A stretch of 64,000 bases of DNA, taken from assembly GCF_907164915.1 (NCBI RefSeq), contig NC_061863.1, forward strand, positions 24,843,710 to 24,907,709. Direction: 5' to 3'. The notes below the pieces were generated by a model. That model was given only the letters and a program-made list of their open reading frames with translations. It made no database searches and was not told where the DNA came from. The first letter of the stretch is position 1. Each line of letters begins with the position of its first letter. Positions 11,106 through 22,570 of this stretch are shown one piece after another. The position numbers were made by a program, and so were the translations under genes. This DNA comes from Impatiens glandulifera. Its lineage: Eukaryota; Streptophyta; Magnoliopsida; Ericales; Balsaminaceae.

Positions 11106-12191
11106 TTAACTTGTTTCCTCATCATCTTCATTTGAATAAATGATCCCCAAAACGACTTCATCTCGGTATTCTATGAATTTGCCAACTTCGAATAAACTTT
11201 GATATTTTTGCTTGATCATCTTAACATGTGAAGATTGAAGGAGTGCTGGAATTTGCATTTCCATAACTGTCAGGAGATTATTCATCTTTTTCTTTTGAGC
11301 CACCAATTCTCCTCCAGTCACCACCTCTTTAGGTACTTCCTCTTCGTGACCACCTCTTTTTGTACCACCACATCAGACTCGAAGTTCTTCTGTTGATTTA
11401 TTTGCTTGTTTTGCGTAATATATGGAGATTGAAGGCGTGCTGGAATTTTCATTTTTCGCAGGGAATTTTTTCTGAGTTTTTTGGGAGCCGCCACTTCAGG
11501 TACATCCTCTTCAGGTACTTCCTCATTTTGACCCCCCTGATCATGACCCGCCTCATTTTGACCGGCCTCCTTGTGACCCCATCATCATGAGCCGCCTCAT
11601 TTTGATCGGCCTCCTTGTGACCCCTTGATCATGACCCCCCTCATTGTGTACCCCATCTTCTGCAGTGGGTGTTCCATCTTTGAAGTATCTTTGCATGACA
11701 TCCCTAAAACGTTTATTCTTGTCCATTGTTGTGTATATGATGTGGATGACGTTGTCATACAATGGCGTTGTATCCCATTCTGAACTTAAAGATGCCAAAT
11801 TTATCGTGGCTTTGTCCAACATCAATGTACATTTACAAATGCACTCCAAATTCTCTGTAAAATTCATATTTGCGTTCCCAGGTTCTTCTGTGTTCAGAGG
11901 TGTTATATTCAGAGGTGGTAGTGAATTAAAAGGTGGTGAATTCATAGGTGTTGCCTTCTTCTTAGGTGCTTCCTTCTTAGGTGCTTCCTTCTTAGGTGCT
12001 TCCTTCTTAGGTGCTGCCTTTTCAGGCTCAGACACCCCACGTATGCATCCTCATTCTCCTCCACATTCATATTCACCTCCTCGTTCGCCCCCTATCCTGA
12101 TATGTCTTTTCGTACTCCCTCTCATCCCCATCTGTCTCCTCGTTCTGAAGTGGAATGCGTCCAACAACGCTTCCACGTTAGAATTCTCCAT
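11106..12191 (-). pseudogene. N-terminal part of the Ulp1-like element gene, Lys/Pro-rich, copy 1
   Basis: On the minus strand, coding-like sequence begins near MENSNVEALLDAFHF (12191). A second open stretch starts MSEPEKAAPKK (12035) with three or four copies of KKEAP, then NFTENLECICKCTLMLDKATINL and MDKNKRFRDVMQRYF. A further piece (11106-11324) reads MEMQIPALLQSSHVKMIKQKYQSLFEVGKFIEYRDEV. Frames are discontinuous, so introns or frameshifts must intervene. It lies upstream and in line with the C48 domain, so I take it as the N-terminal extension of that gene. No known domain is recognised. Copy 2 matches closely at 21047-22105. Confidence 0.55.
11942..12022 (-). repeat. 15-bp in-frame repeat encoding KKEAP, four units
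   Basis: 'ttcttaggtgcttcc' is repeated in tandem. Copy 2 has only about two units near 21895-21930, so the repeat number changed after duplication. Confidence 0.8.
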
Positions 12192-12612
12192 TTTCCCACT
12201 CTGTATCCAGCCTAAACTTTAACGTCGTGTCATTCCAACATGACAGTATAGGAAATCGTCGCTCATTAACTCCTCCCAGTTTAGGGTTGCTCACCCTATA
12301 CACGTAGCACAGCTGAAAACAAACATATGTTAAAATCAATTACTGTTGATCATTATTGTGTGGGGTGGGATGTTGGGCTAGTCTCCTCAAGGAAAAAAAT
12401 CCCTCATATGTGGAAAAAAATAAACTCTTAGTTTATCTGAGAATTGTGACTAGTATCTTATTCTTGTGAATGATATTGTCAGTTATTCTTCTACAGATTC
12501 TACTGTTATTTTTGCTAAAAAACTTAAGTTTGACTTTCATAGTCTCAGTCATATATATTGTCTCATTAGGTTCTTGTCAGCTGATACTTGGACATTGCAT
12601 TTTTTTTTATAG

Positions 12613-13537
12613 GAGATGACTCTTGAAGAGTATGAAAAGGTACTTGAAGAAAAGAGGAAGGCTTTGCAGGCATCGAAGACTGCGGAAAGGAAGGTTCCAA
12701 TTGACAAAGAGTTTGAATCCATTCAGCTTTTGTCGAGCAAGAAAACTGATGAAGAGATTTTTGTGAAATTGGTAAATTATCTCCTTTCCTGTTTAAATAT
12801 AGAGTTTTATTTTATAACATACTCTCTATAATTTGGGGTTTATCTTTCTAATTTACGGGGTTCTGAAAAGGATAAGCCTAAATATGTATGGCAATATTAT
12901 ACATATTTCTTTTGTTATCACTTAATTGTTATCCTAGCTGATTATCATGTTTACCTTTTTCTTTCATTCATTAATGTTATCCAATTTTATCAAATTTCTT
13001 TTCCGTTCTACAAATTTTCATGGAAAAACATGTCCCTTCTTGAATATTTTTCTTTCTAAATATGTTTTCATAAGTTTTCCAGTATTTCCTTGATTAATGA
13101 TGTTTATCACACAACATTGGCTACTATTTCCGATTCAGTATTTCAGGGTATGAAACACATTAAAAAGTTGACTATTTCGAGTTATTTAAGTTAAATGACT
13201 AAAATGTCATTTGTTTTATCTAATGGTAACATTAAATTACAATATTAAGTGTAGGGTCAGCTGAACTCCTCTCAGCAGAGGCCACATACCCTACTAAATT
13301 GTATATCAGTTTTTTTTGTTTTTAATATCCCTTGTTTACCTAATGCAGTCTGTTAGCATAAATGAGTTTCTGAAGCCTGCTGAAGGGGAAGCATATTATG
13401 GTCGTGGTCGTGGCAGAGGAGGTCGTGGGCGCGGTGGCTCGAGACCTGGTTATGGTGGAGGAGGGTACAATGTGGAAACTTTTGCTGCTGCTCCTTCCAT
13501 TAATGCGGCTAATTTCCCATCTCTAGGTGGAAAATAA
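12613..13537 (+). pseudogene. RGGA-like 3' fragment, copy 2 (exons 4 and 6, damaged exon 5)
   Basis: Exon 4 (12613-12771) and exon 6 (13349-13537, ending FPSLGGK and stop) are open. Exon 5 near 12859 has lost its acceptor ('ttacgggg' where copy 1 has 'ttacaggg') and a ~33-bp segment encoding DVTEKEERAKK. No RGG-box or acidic exons precede it; instead the Mutator block abuts intron 3. It cannot make the full protein and has no visible promoter. Confidence 0.88.
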
Positions 13538-14693
13538 ATCGGTTGTTGGGTTCTCAATTTTTTCTCCAGTCACATTTGCAATTTTTTCTCTTCTTTCCTA
13601 TTGGGAATATTATGATGATAACCATAAGAGGACTAATAATGGCGTCTTGTGTATCAAAGTTAGTCAGTCTGGAGAGAAAATTATGTGCTCTCCCCCTACT
13701 AATACTGCCCTAAGATGATTTATGTTTTAATATTATGTTCTTTTGGTATATTTTAACAATGATTGTTAGGTTTCACTAAATTATGACTTTCAAGTTTGAT
13801 CAATAACATTTTTGGGTTCGTTTCTTAGGCTATACTAGTTTATCTCAGGTGGTGGGATTTGAAATGCTCATTGATTCATAGGTAACAATTATTCATTAAG
13901 ATGAGTTTTGATTGACCTTGGTTAATAATGTTTTTGGGTATTCAAAAAGAAAGTTGTTAGGACTTGACTCTTCTGAACTACAAAGAAACATTTAGTGAAA
14001 AGTTTTGTGTAGATAATGTTGGTTTCTTTTTGATAATTTTATAAACTACATTTCAACTATAATCTTGCCTTTAAGTGAAGTGTTTTAACTCAAAGACATG
14101 GGTCAACTTGAATATTTTCCTAGTGCCATGCATTACTAACTATTTTATAAACTAATATTGAACAAATTCCTAATTTTAGGTGAATAGTTTTCTGCATCTT
14201 TCTTTCTCCATCAACACAACCAACATCATTGAATCATAGTTTCTTATTATTCTTCTAATAAGTATGTTTGAAGGTATTGACACACTTGTTTTTTTAGAGT
14301 GTATAGATTTGGATTAGATACAATACAACCCGAATTCATTGTCTTATGACAAGACCAAAGGTCTCAAGCACACCACAGGATGACAGGATTCAAGCAGGGT
14401 TACAAAAGAATCATCTATATGATGATGATTAACATGAAATGAAATTGGTTCTATTCTTATCCTTACATAAATAACCATAACCATTTCATTTTTTCAAAAT
14501 ACAAGTCATCTAAGTTAACATTCAGAAATATCTAGTGTTTCAAAACAAAATCCCAACACAAAAACATAGAAAACACTAAATACGCAACACATAAAAAAGA
14601 AAGACGAGAAAATAAAATGACAAGCTGCCGAGGATTATAGATAGGTAGAAAATCCAGCCATGAGTGAACTAATCAACAAAATCCCTCCGGTGG

Positions 14694-15944
14694 CTACCAC
14701 CTGGGGCGGGGAAAGATCATGCCTCGTTGCCTAACAGTCTCCAAGAGATCAACTTCTTCTTCAGAATCAGAATCGCCATCATCATCACCAGCACACATTT
14801 CACCAGCACACATTTGTAAAAAATCCAGAAGAGCCTTAAAGTTCTCATTATTAGGGTTCACGCTAGAAACCTCTGTTTCGTCCATATAGACATACTCATA
14901 GCCATCTCCGCCTTCGATTCCCCGAGCTGGTGCCGGTTCCTTCTCCTGCGAACTGTTGTCAATAGAACCCTCGAGAGGGGTCTGGAAAACCTCATTACCT
15001 TTAGGGCTTTCTGGAGGAGAGACCATTACAATTCTTTCTGGCCGCGTATCATCGTCTGTATCATCGTCTGTCGGATACGGCGTAAGACCATCTCCAACCC
15101 ACAAACCCATTCTTAAACCCAAAATGCAGTAAACGTCACATCAAACAGTAATTTATCTCCAACCCAAAAACCCATTTCCAAACCCAAAAGAATATTCTTA
15201 GAATATTCTTTTCTTACACTAACTTTTTAACCTTATTAATATTATCTATATATTTATCAACTTTACATATTTAATCCCAATCTTTTCTCATTCATTTAAT
15301 AATATTAAAATAAAATTAAGTATATATCAATAATTCATAAACAATAAAATAATTCAATAATACATTTAAATAAACAAAAATATGCACAACACACTTAAAA
15401 TTAGATAAAATATAACATAAAAATATAAAATAAAATATAAATATAAAATAAATTAGATAAAATTTTAAGTATAATACAATTTAATGATTTAATTAAATAT
15501 CTAAAAAATATTATAACTTTTTATCTTAAAATTAAAAATCAAAAGATCACTAAATTGTTTTAAATAATTTATTTAAACAAGTTTAATATTTAAATTAATA
15601 TAGTAATACATTTCAAGGACTAAATTAATCTTTTATAAAATAAGTATGCAGGGTGAATAGTGTATACGCAAATATGCGTTTTTTTTTCTAGAAAACAGTG
15701 TAAAACCCATTTTGCGTTGTGATTTGCCGGACGGTTGGAGTGAAATATAGGAATGGGTTTGCGTATGGGGTTCCGTTGGAGTTGCCCTAAGATCGAAGCC
15801 ATCATCGTCTTCGGAGAATACCTCAGATTCGCCAGCGAAAGGGCAAGTCTGGAGGTACAATTCCTGAGAGGAACTGATTCTACATTCATCAAGCATATAC
15901 CCATAAGGATCTTCTTCTTCTACTTCTACTTTTTCGTTGTTCAT
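14694..15944 (-). pseudogene. Acidic protein gene, copy B, split by a Tourist MITE
   Basis: The N-terminal part (15944 down to 15788: MNNEKVEVEEEDPYGYML, then the DECRISSSQELYLQTCPFAGE motif) and the C-terminal part (15085 down to 14694, ending FPRPRW) join exactly if the 702-bp insertion and one TAA are removed. Apart from that insertion the gene resembles copy A, with a small duplication (DDDTDDDT, and a repeated MCAGE/MCAGD). A TAG follows FPRPRW where the 55976 copy continues WLSEGEG. The MITE makes it non-functional unless spliced out. Confidence 0.85.
15083..15790. mobile_element. Tourist/PIF-Harbinger MITE with TAA target duplication, inside acidic gene B
   Basis: The element spans 15086-15787 (702 bp). 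Left end GACCATCTCCAACCCAC and right end GTTGGAGTTGCCC are inverted repeats around CATCTCCAACC. The 3-bp TAA repeat at 15083-15085 and 15788-15790 is the PIF/Harbinger signature. Copies A and C have a single 'cgtaagatcgaag' at this site, the empty site. The interior is AT-rich with no ORF. A second copy is at 36198-36874. Confidence 0.9.
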
Positions 15945-16477
15945 CTCGAGAGTATACCTGTAACAGCCAAGATTAAGAGAGAGAGAGGGAGAGAAATATT
16001 GTAATAAGTCTGAAGTCGGTCAAATCCCTTCTTCGTTTAAATCATGATAAAAAATATGTTAAATGTTTAAAAAGAAACTTGAACTTTCGCTAAACTTTCA
16101 AATTATAATTTAATCTTTTGAGGAATGATATTCTCAACAACTCGTTAGCGAAAGCAAAGCCACGAATCTTATGTGGAAAAACAATTTTTTTTATTTCTTC
16201 ATCAACAGGGCTTCATATTTTTGCATTTCTTTCTCTCTCTGAAACGTCTCCAGCATCATTTATTTCTCTTCTTGCATTATTTTCTCTCTGAAACGTCTCT
16301 GGCATCATTTATTTCTCTTCTCCGGCTGCATTTATTTCTCCCCTGAAACTTCTCCATGGTATCATTTTTAATGATCTTGATTATTTGTTTTTATAGATCT
16401 AGGGTTTAGATTTTCCAGATCTAGGGTTAACATTTACAAATATATTTTTTTATGAATTTATTTCAGAACTGTTTGAA

Positions 16478-18900
16478 CTTTCAGGAAACCGAAGCACCGA
16501 ACTTGAACAACCCAGTAGATGAAAAACTTAACCTGAACAAATCCACCCCTGTTGAACCCGAAAGGTACCCGATTGGTATATAAAAAATGTACATTTCAAT
16601 GTGTCAAAATGTCCCAAAACCTACCATTTTTGGACCTGAAATTATGGTTTCGGAACCAAAGAGGGTCGTTTAGGGACCTTAGAGGGTCATTTCGGGATCC
16701 AAAATGGTTGGTTTCAAGACAAGAAAGGGTCCCGAAATGGGTAGTTTCAGGACACGAAATGGGTGGTTTCGGGACACGAAATAGGTGGTTTCGGGACAAG
16801 AAATGGTCATTCATTGTCCTGAAATGGTTGGTTTCGGAACAAGAAAGGGTTCTTCCTTGTCCCGAAATGGGTGGTTTCGGGACAAGAAATAGTCATTCCT
16901 TTTCCTGAAATGGGTGGTTTCGGGACAAGAAAGGGTCATTCCTTGTCCCGAAATGGTTGGTTTCGGGACAAGAAATGGTCCTTCCTTGTCCCGAAATGGG
17001 TGGTTTCGGGATAAGAAATGGTCATTCCTTGTCTCGAAATGGGTGATTTCGGGACAAGAAAGGGTCATTCCTTCTTTTGAGCACAACCATACATTAAGCC
17101 CTAAGATAATACGTCATGTTAGATACTACAAAGTAATTGACGGAAATATAAAGAGAAGATTGGATACAAACAATGAAGCTGAAATAATTGTGGCCAAAAC
17201 ATTTTAATCACATGTAGTTGAAGCTGGAGGGTATGAAAACATGTCTTTCGATGAGAGAACATGTAAAAATTATGTTACCGAAGCACGTAGGTTGAGGTTA
17301 AGGAGTGGGGATGCTGAAACACTCACTAATTATTTCTTAAGAATACAAACCAGGAACACAAACTTCTTCTACCTTATTGATTCGGACGAGGAATCCCGAA
17401 TTAAAAACGTGTTTTGGGCAGATGGTAGGTTCATGACTGCCTTTGAAGATTTTCACGATGTTATCTCTTTCGATACAACCTATTTGACAAATCGATATGA
17501 CATGCCGTTCGCTACGTTTGTTGGGGTTAATCATCATGGTCAATCTATTTTACTTGGATGTGGGTTATTGTCAAGTGAAGATTCAAATTCTTTCACTTGG
17601 TTGTTTAGAACTTGGTTGAAATGTATGGATGATAGACCTCCAAATGCCATAATCACGGACCAATGTCGATACATGGCGATTGCAATTGAGAAGGTATTTC
17701 CTAAAACTCATCATCGATTTTGTTTGTGCCATATAATGAAGAAACTTCCTATAAAACTTGGAAACCATACTGAATACCATCTAATAAAGAAGAGGCTGAA
17801 AAACATAGTATACAACTCCATAAATATTCAACAATGCGAAGAGGATTGGAATAGACTAATTGAAGATTATCAGTTGGAAGATAATGTTTGGTTGAAATCT
17901 TTGTATTTGGAAAGATCTAAATGGATACATGTTTATGTGGAAAGATAATTTTGGGCCGGGATGTCAACATCTCAACAGAGTGAAAGTATGAACGCCTTCT
18001 TTGATGACTACGTGCAGTCCAAAACATCCCTTAAATAATTCGTCGAGCAATATGATAGGACTTTGTTGAGAAATATCGAGAGAGAAAAGAAATTAGATTT
18101 CCAATCGTTTAATTCTTTGATACCAACTGTTAGTGGATTTGCCTTTAAAAGGCAATACCAAACCTTCTACATTCCAGATATATTTAGATTGGTTCAAGAA
18201 GAAGTTAGAGGTTTAATGTTGTGCGACATCTCAGTCATTGAAGAGGAAGGGTCAACTTGTATATTTAGAGTTGAGGAAATCATTTTGGGGGTTAATGGAG
18301 AACATGTAAGAGATGTTTCTTACAAAGTACATTACACCGAAATGGATTGCAATGTGAAATGTCAATGTCGATTGTTTGAGTTCAGAGGTATTTTGTGTAG
18401 GCATATCATGGCTGTGTTGAAAAAAATGAGGGTAAATGAGGTACCAATATATTATATAACGGACAGGTGGCGTAAAGATATTAAGCGTGGGTATCAAAAT
18501 ATCACCAACATTTATGATTCAGATATGTCTGTGGAAGAAAAAAACGTCACAGTAGTCTAACTCGATTGATGCAAGAGGTTCAACAAGTTGGAGTAAAATC
18601 TAAAGTCAATTGTTCTTTTTGGATAAACGGAATAAAAGGCTTGATGGAACAGTTTATGTCACTTAATCATGGAAGCACTGAAGCATCTAAAGACAAAAGC
18701 ACAGAAGCATCTCAATCTCCATCTCCATTTCAATCTCCCGCTACATCTATTTTGATACACTCTCCTAAAAAGTTAGAAGTCGAGTACGACCACCAACAAA
18801 GAGGAAACAATCTTTAATTGAAAGAATCTCCAAGATTTCGAGATCAAAAAAGAAGGGAAATACGGGCACAATATCTACAGTTTTGGATTCAACACAACAA
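16478..18900 (+). pseudogene. FAR1/FHY3-type Mutator transposase, decayed, copy 2
   Basis: This is the better preserved copy. A 235-codon open stretch (17241-17948) spans MSFDERTCKNYV, FWADGRFMTAFEDFHD, the SFDTTY core, GVNHHGQ, ITDQ and the FCLCHIM region. A second (18063-18560) covers the C-terminal half with a complete SWIM-like CxC...CxH motif (KCQC...LCRH). Stops lie near 17205, 17946 and 18036 (KTSLK then TAA, shared with copy 1). A frameshift near 18545 moves reading to RHSSLTRLMQEV, and a one-base loss near 18770 separates SPKK from the basic PPTKRKQSLIER tail. As in copy 1, the zinc-binding part of the FAR1 domain is missing. Confidence 0.86.
16690..17075. repeat. 43-bp tandem hairpin array (~9 units), copy 2
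   Basis: Same hairpin unit as at 6540-7125 but about four to five units shorter. The first units are more degenerate (runs of 'ggtttcgggacacgaaat'). Confidence 0.88.
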
Positions 18901-19154
18901 CAATAACAACAATGGAATGATCCACTTTCAACTCAATTATCATTCACATCACTTTTGTCCTCTCAAATATATGTCGAAGATAATGTGTGCGGGGATAACA
19001 TTCAACGAAGATAGTAACTTATTTGAACATGTTGTTGTCACTTTGAATATTTTTAAATTTTTGTATATCTTTAACGAAGATAGTAACTTATTTGATCATG
19101 TTGTTGTCACTTTTAATATTTTAACGTTTTTGTCACTTAGAATATTTGATTAAG

Positions 19155-19530
19155 AGTGGTTTCTTGTCCCGAAACCAAGCTTTCGGGACCCGAAATAGTG
19201 GTTTCGAACCCGAAATGTTGTGTTTCGGGACCTGAATTGTTGTGTTTCAGGACCCGAAATGGTTGTTTTCGGGATCCGAAAAGTGGTTTCTTATACTAAT
19301 TATTTATACTTAGTTTTTCTTGTCCCGAAAGTGTGGTTTCGGGACCCAAAAGAAAGCTTGATTTCGGGACATGAAATGTTGGTTTCGGGACCCGAAAGCT
19401 TGGTTTCGGGACCTGAAATGTTGGTTTCTTGTCCTAAAAGGTTGGTTTCGGGACCCAAAATATTGGTTTCGGGACCTGAAATGTTGGTTTCGAGATTAGA
19501 AAATGGGTTATTTCGGGACTCGAAAAGGTT
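19155..19530. repeat. ~21-bp palindromic TTTCGGGAC array, copy 2
   Basis: Counterpart of 9205-9590, including the same interruption near 19280-19320. Confidence 0.78.
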
Positions 19531-19834
19531 ATAATTGATTATAATTGATCATCATTGAAGACTAGAAAATAATTTATTGTAATTGAATACTAGAAAATAA
19601 TTGATTATAATTGAAGACTATAAAATAATTGATTATAATTGACGAGCCTTCATATTGTTTACATACAACTTATATGATTCAGGACAATCTACTTTTAAAA
19701 TTTCTAAAAAATTCCGAAAGATAGTTCCCAAATTTTGGTTTAATTTCGAACGAATGATGGTTGTAGTGTATTTGAATCGTAAAGCTTCAATTACTGACCT
19801 TGCCTACAAAAATGATAATTCAGCAGTTATTAAA

Positions 19835-20645
19835 ATGTGAAAATATGTAAAACAAATAAAATGTGAAAATATGTAACTTACATTTTGTATGTTAAAATCA
19901 CAATTCCAATTTGCATCGCCCATGTATGTTTGAATATGTCTCATACAGTATATTGCGCAATTATTTTTATTTGAAGCGTCTTGCCAAGCTAATTTCAAAA
20001 CTTTGAATGGGAATTTAACAATTTTGGTTGCGATCTTCATGTCGATAGTTTTGAAGAACTCCACAAAGATTTCTACCTGTTTTACCAAAGAAGTTAATAA
20101 ACACTTAATAATACATTAAGTGTAAAAAATACTTCAACATTACCAGTTTCCGAGTTGTGACATATTTATCTTCTCATGCCATATCTGGGTCTAGTGGGAG
20201 GTTGTCGATGATTTCGATTACTCTCTTTCGCATATTGATGACAACAACGTAATAGTGACTCTCTTTCAAAACTGGGAATAATATCTGCAAAAATATGACC
20301 AAGATTCAAATGATATATATGAGCAAGAATCAGATGATATAAAAATATTGGACTTACCAGATTAGCAGTTTTCATGTATGCGGGTGTTATATTGAAAATT
20401 CTCATTATTCAATTATTCTTTGAATACAAGTTTCTTTAAGTTCCCAAAAGTCATGCAAATGAAAACAACATCACAATAAGACCATTGGTTTAAACGACAA
20501 TGAAAGATATAGTGACTTACATTTACGATTGTCGAAAAAATTATTCTCCCTTTGGAATCGATTTTACTAATTTCACATTGAAGGTTTGCTCACGCATCAA
20601 CAACACCACTTTCAACATGGCAATTACTTTTCATAGATAGAAATT
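19835..20645 (-). pseudogene. Ulp1/C48 peptidase domain, decayed, copy 2
   Basis: Same modules as copy 1: VVDA followed by TGA, FPVLKESHYYIVV with the catalytic His, EIIDN with Asp, and NNCAIYCMRH with Cys (about 19895-19970). The shared TGA at the Trp position shows common descent of the defect. Confidence 0.74.
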
Positions 20646-20734
20646 GCCCTATGTTGATTTTTGTAGGCTCGGATACATACAATAATTCTTTCTTGAAACC
20701 ACATAAAGAAGAAAACAAAATTAAAAAACGGTTT

Positions 20735-20995
20735 TGGGACAAGAAACCACGGTTTCGGGATAAGAAGCCACGGTTTCGAGAAAAGAAACCATCATTTCGG
20801 GACTCGAAACAATCCTTTTGGATCCCGAAACAATCCGTTTCGGGACCAGAAACAATCCTTTTGGGTCCAGAAACTCACCTTTCGGGACATGAAACAATCT
20901 GTTTCAGGACAAGAAACAATCCTTTCAGGTCCCGAAACCAACCTTTCGGGTCCCGAAACCACCCTTTTGGGTCCTAAAACCAACATTTAGGGACC
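20735..20995. repeat. TTTCGGGAC array in the minus-strand gene, copy 2
   Basis: Counterpart of 10790-11055 with the same core and similar unit spacing. Confidence 0.76.
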
Positions 20996-21046
20996 CTGAA
21001 TTCAGCCAAACCACCATTCAACTAAAAGATAAAAACAATTGTTAAC

Positions 21047-22105
21047 TTAACTCGTTTCCTCATCATCTTCATTTGAATAAATGATCCCCAAAACGACTTC
21101 ATCTCGGTATTCTATGAATTTGCCAACTTCGAATAAACTTTGATATTTTTGCTTGATCATCTTAGCATATGAAGATTGAAGAAGTGCTGGAATTTGCATT
21201 TCCATAACTGTCAGGAGATTATTCATCTTTTTCTTTTGAGCCACCAATTCTCCTCTAGTCACCACCTCTTTAGGTACTTCCTCTTCGTGACCACCCTCTT
21301 TTTGTACCACCACATCAGACTCGAAGTTCTTCTGTTGATTTATTTGCTTGTTCTGCGTAATATATGGAGATTGAAGGCGTGCTGGAATTTTCATTTTTTG
21401 CAGGGGATTTTTTCTGAGTTTTTTGGGAGCCTCCACTTCAGGTACATCCTCTTCAGGTACTTCCTCATTTTGCCCCCTGATCATGACCCGCCTCATTTTG
21501 ACCGGCCTCCTTGTGACCCCATCATCATGAGCCGCCTCATTTTGACCGGCCTCCTTGTGACCCCCTGATCATGACCCCCCTCATTGTGTACCCCATCTTC
21601 TGTAGTGGGTGTTCCATCTTTGAAGTATCTTTGCATGGCATCCCTAAAACGTTTATTCTTGTCCATTGTTGTGTATATGATGTGGATGACGTTGTCATAC
21701 AATGGCGTTGTATCCCATTATGAACTTAAAGATGTCAAATTTGTCGTGGCTTTGTCCAACATCAATGTACATTTACAAATGCACTCCAAATTCTCTGTAA
21801 AATTCATACTTGCGTTCCCAGGTTCTGATGTGTTCAGAGGTGTTATATTCACAGGTGGTAGTGAATTAAAAGGTGGTGAATTCATAGGTGTTGCCTTCTT
21901 CTTAGGTGCTTCCTTCTTAGGTGCTGCCTTTTCAGGCTTAGACACCCCACGTATGCATCCTCATTCTCCCCACATTCATATTCACCTCCTCGTTCGCCCC
22001 CCTATCCTGATATGTCTCTTCGTACTCCCCCTCATCCCCATCTGTCTCCTCGTTCTGAAGTGGAATGCATCCAACAACGCTTCCACGTCAGAATCCTCCA
22101 TTTTC
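21047..22105 (-). pseudogene. N-terminal part of the Ulp1-like element gene, copy 2
   Basis: Matches 11106-12191. Open pieces include 21047-21496 (EEVPEEDVPEVEAPKK through the EVGKFIEYRDEV region; longer than in copy 1 because that frame is intact here) and 21718-21945 (MSKPEKAAPKKEAPKKK with fewer KKEAP units). Function is unknown apart from its linkage to the C48 domain. Confidence 0.52.
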
Positions 22106-22424
22106 CTACTCTGTATCCAGCCTAAACTTCAACGTCGTGTCATTCCAACATGACAGTATAGGAAATCGTCGCTCATTAACTCCTCCCAGTTTAGGGTTGC
22201 TCACCCTATACACGTAGCACAGTTGAAAACAAACATATGTTAAAATCAATTATTGTTGATCATTACTGTGTGGGGTGGGATGGGCTAGTCTTCTCAAGGA
22301 AAAAAATCCCTCATATGTGAAAAAAATAAACTCTTAGTTTATCTGAGAATTGTGACGAGTATCTTATTCTTGTGAATGATATTGTCAGTTATTCTTCTAC
22401 AGATTTTACTGTTATTTTTGCTAA

Positions 22425-22538
22425 AAAACTTAAGTTTGACTTTCATAGTCAGTCATATATATTGTCTCATTAGGTAGCAAAAACTTAAGTTTGACTTTCA
22501 TAGTCAGTCATATATATTGTCTCATTAGGTTCTTGTCA
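22425..22538. repeat. 57-bp tandem duplication in RGGA intron 3, copy 3
   Basis: 'aacttaagtttgactttc' through 'tctcattaggt' occurs twice in a row here and once in copies 1 and 2, so the duplication happened after the units separated. Confidence 0.85.
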
Positions 22539-22570
22539 GCTGATGCTTGGACATTGCATTTTTTTTATAG

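Larger units (their letters stand above)
6009..12357. mobile_element. Mutator-like block, copy 1: FAR1-type transposase plus Ulp1-like gene
   Basis: The left edge is where copy 1 and copy 2 stop matching the flank shared by 25200 and 39350 (after 'aaattataatttaat'). The right edge is the junction with RGGA intron sequence at about 12357. Inside are a decayed FAR1/FHY3-type transposase (+), a decayed Ulp1/C48-like gene (-) and three TTTCGGGAC arrays. Mutator-like elements with an Ulp1-like gene are known (Kaonashi in Arabidopsis, CUMULE in melon). I could not find convincing terminal inverted repeats or a target duplication at these edges, so the block may be a fragment. Confidence 0.7.
16115..22267. 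mobile_element. Mutator-like block, copy 2
   Basis: Near-identical in order and content to 6009-12357, and bounded by the same flank on the left and the same RGGA intron junction on the right. It is about 200 bp shorter, mainly because the 43-bp array has fewer units. Confidence 0.75.

Noticed and set aside
6009..12357. Terminal inverted repeats for the Mutator block
   Set aside because: Only weak similarity ('aatgatattctcaac' versus 'aatgatcaac'), too short and imperfect to claim.
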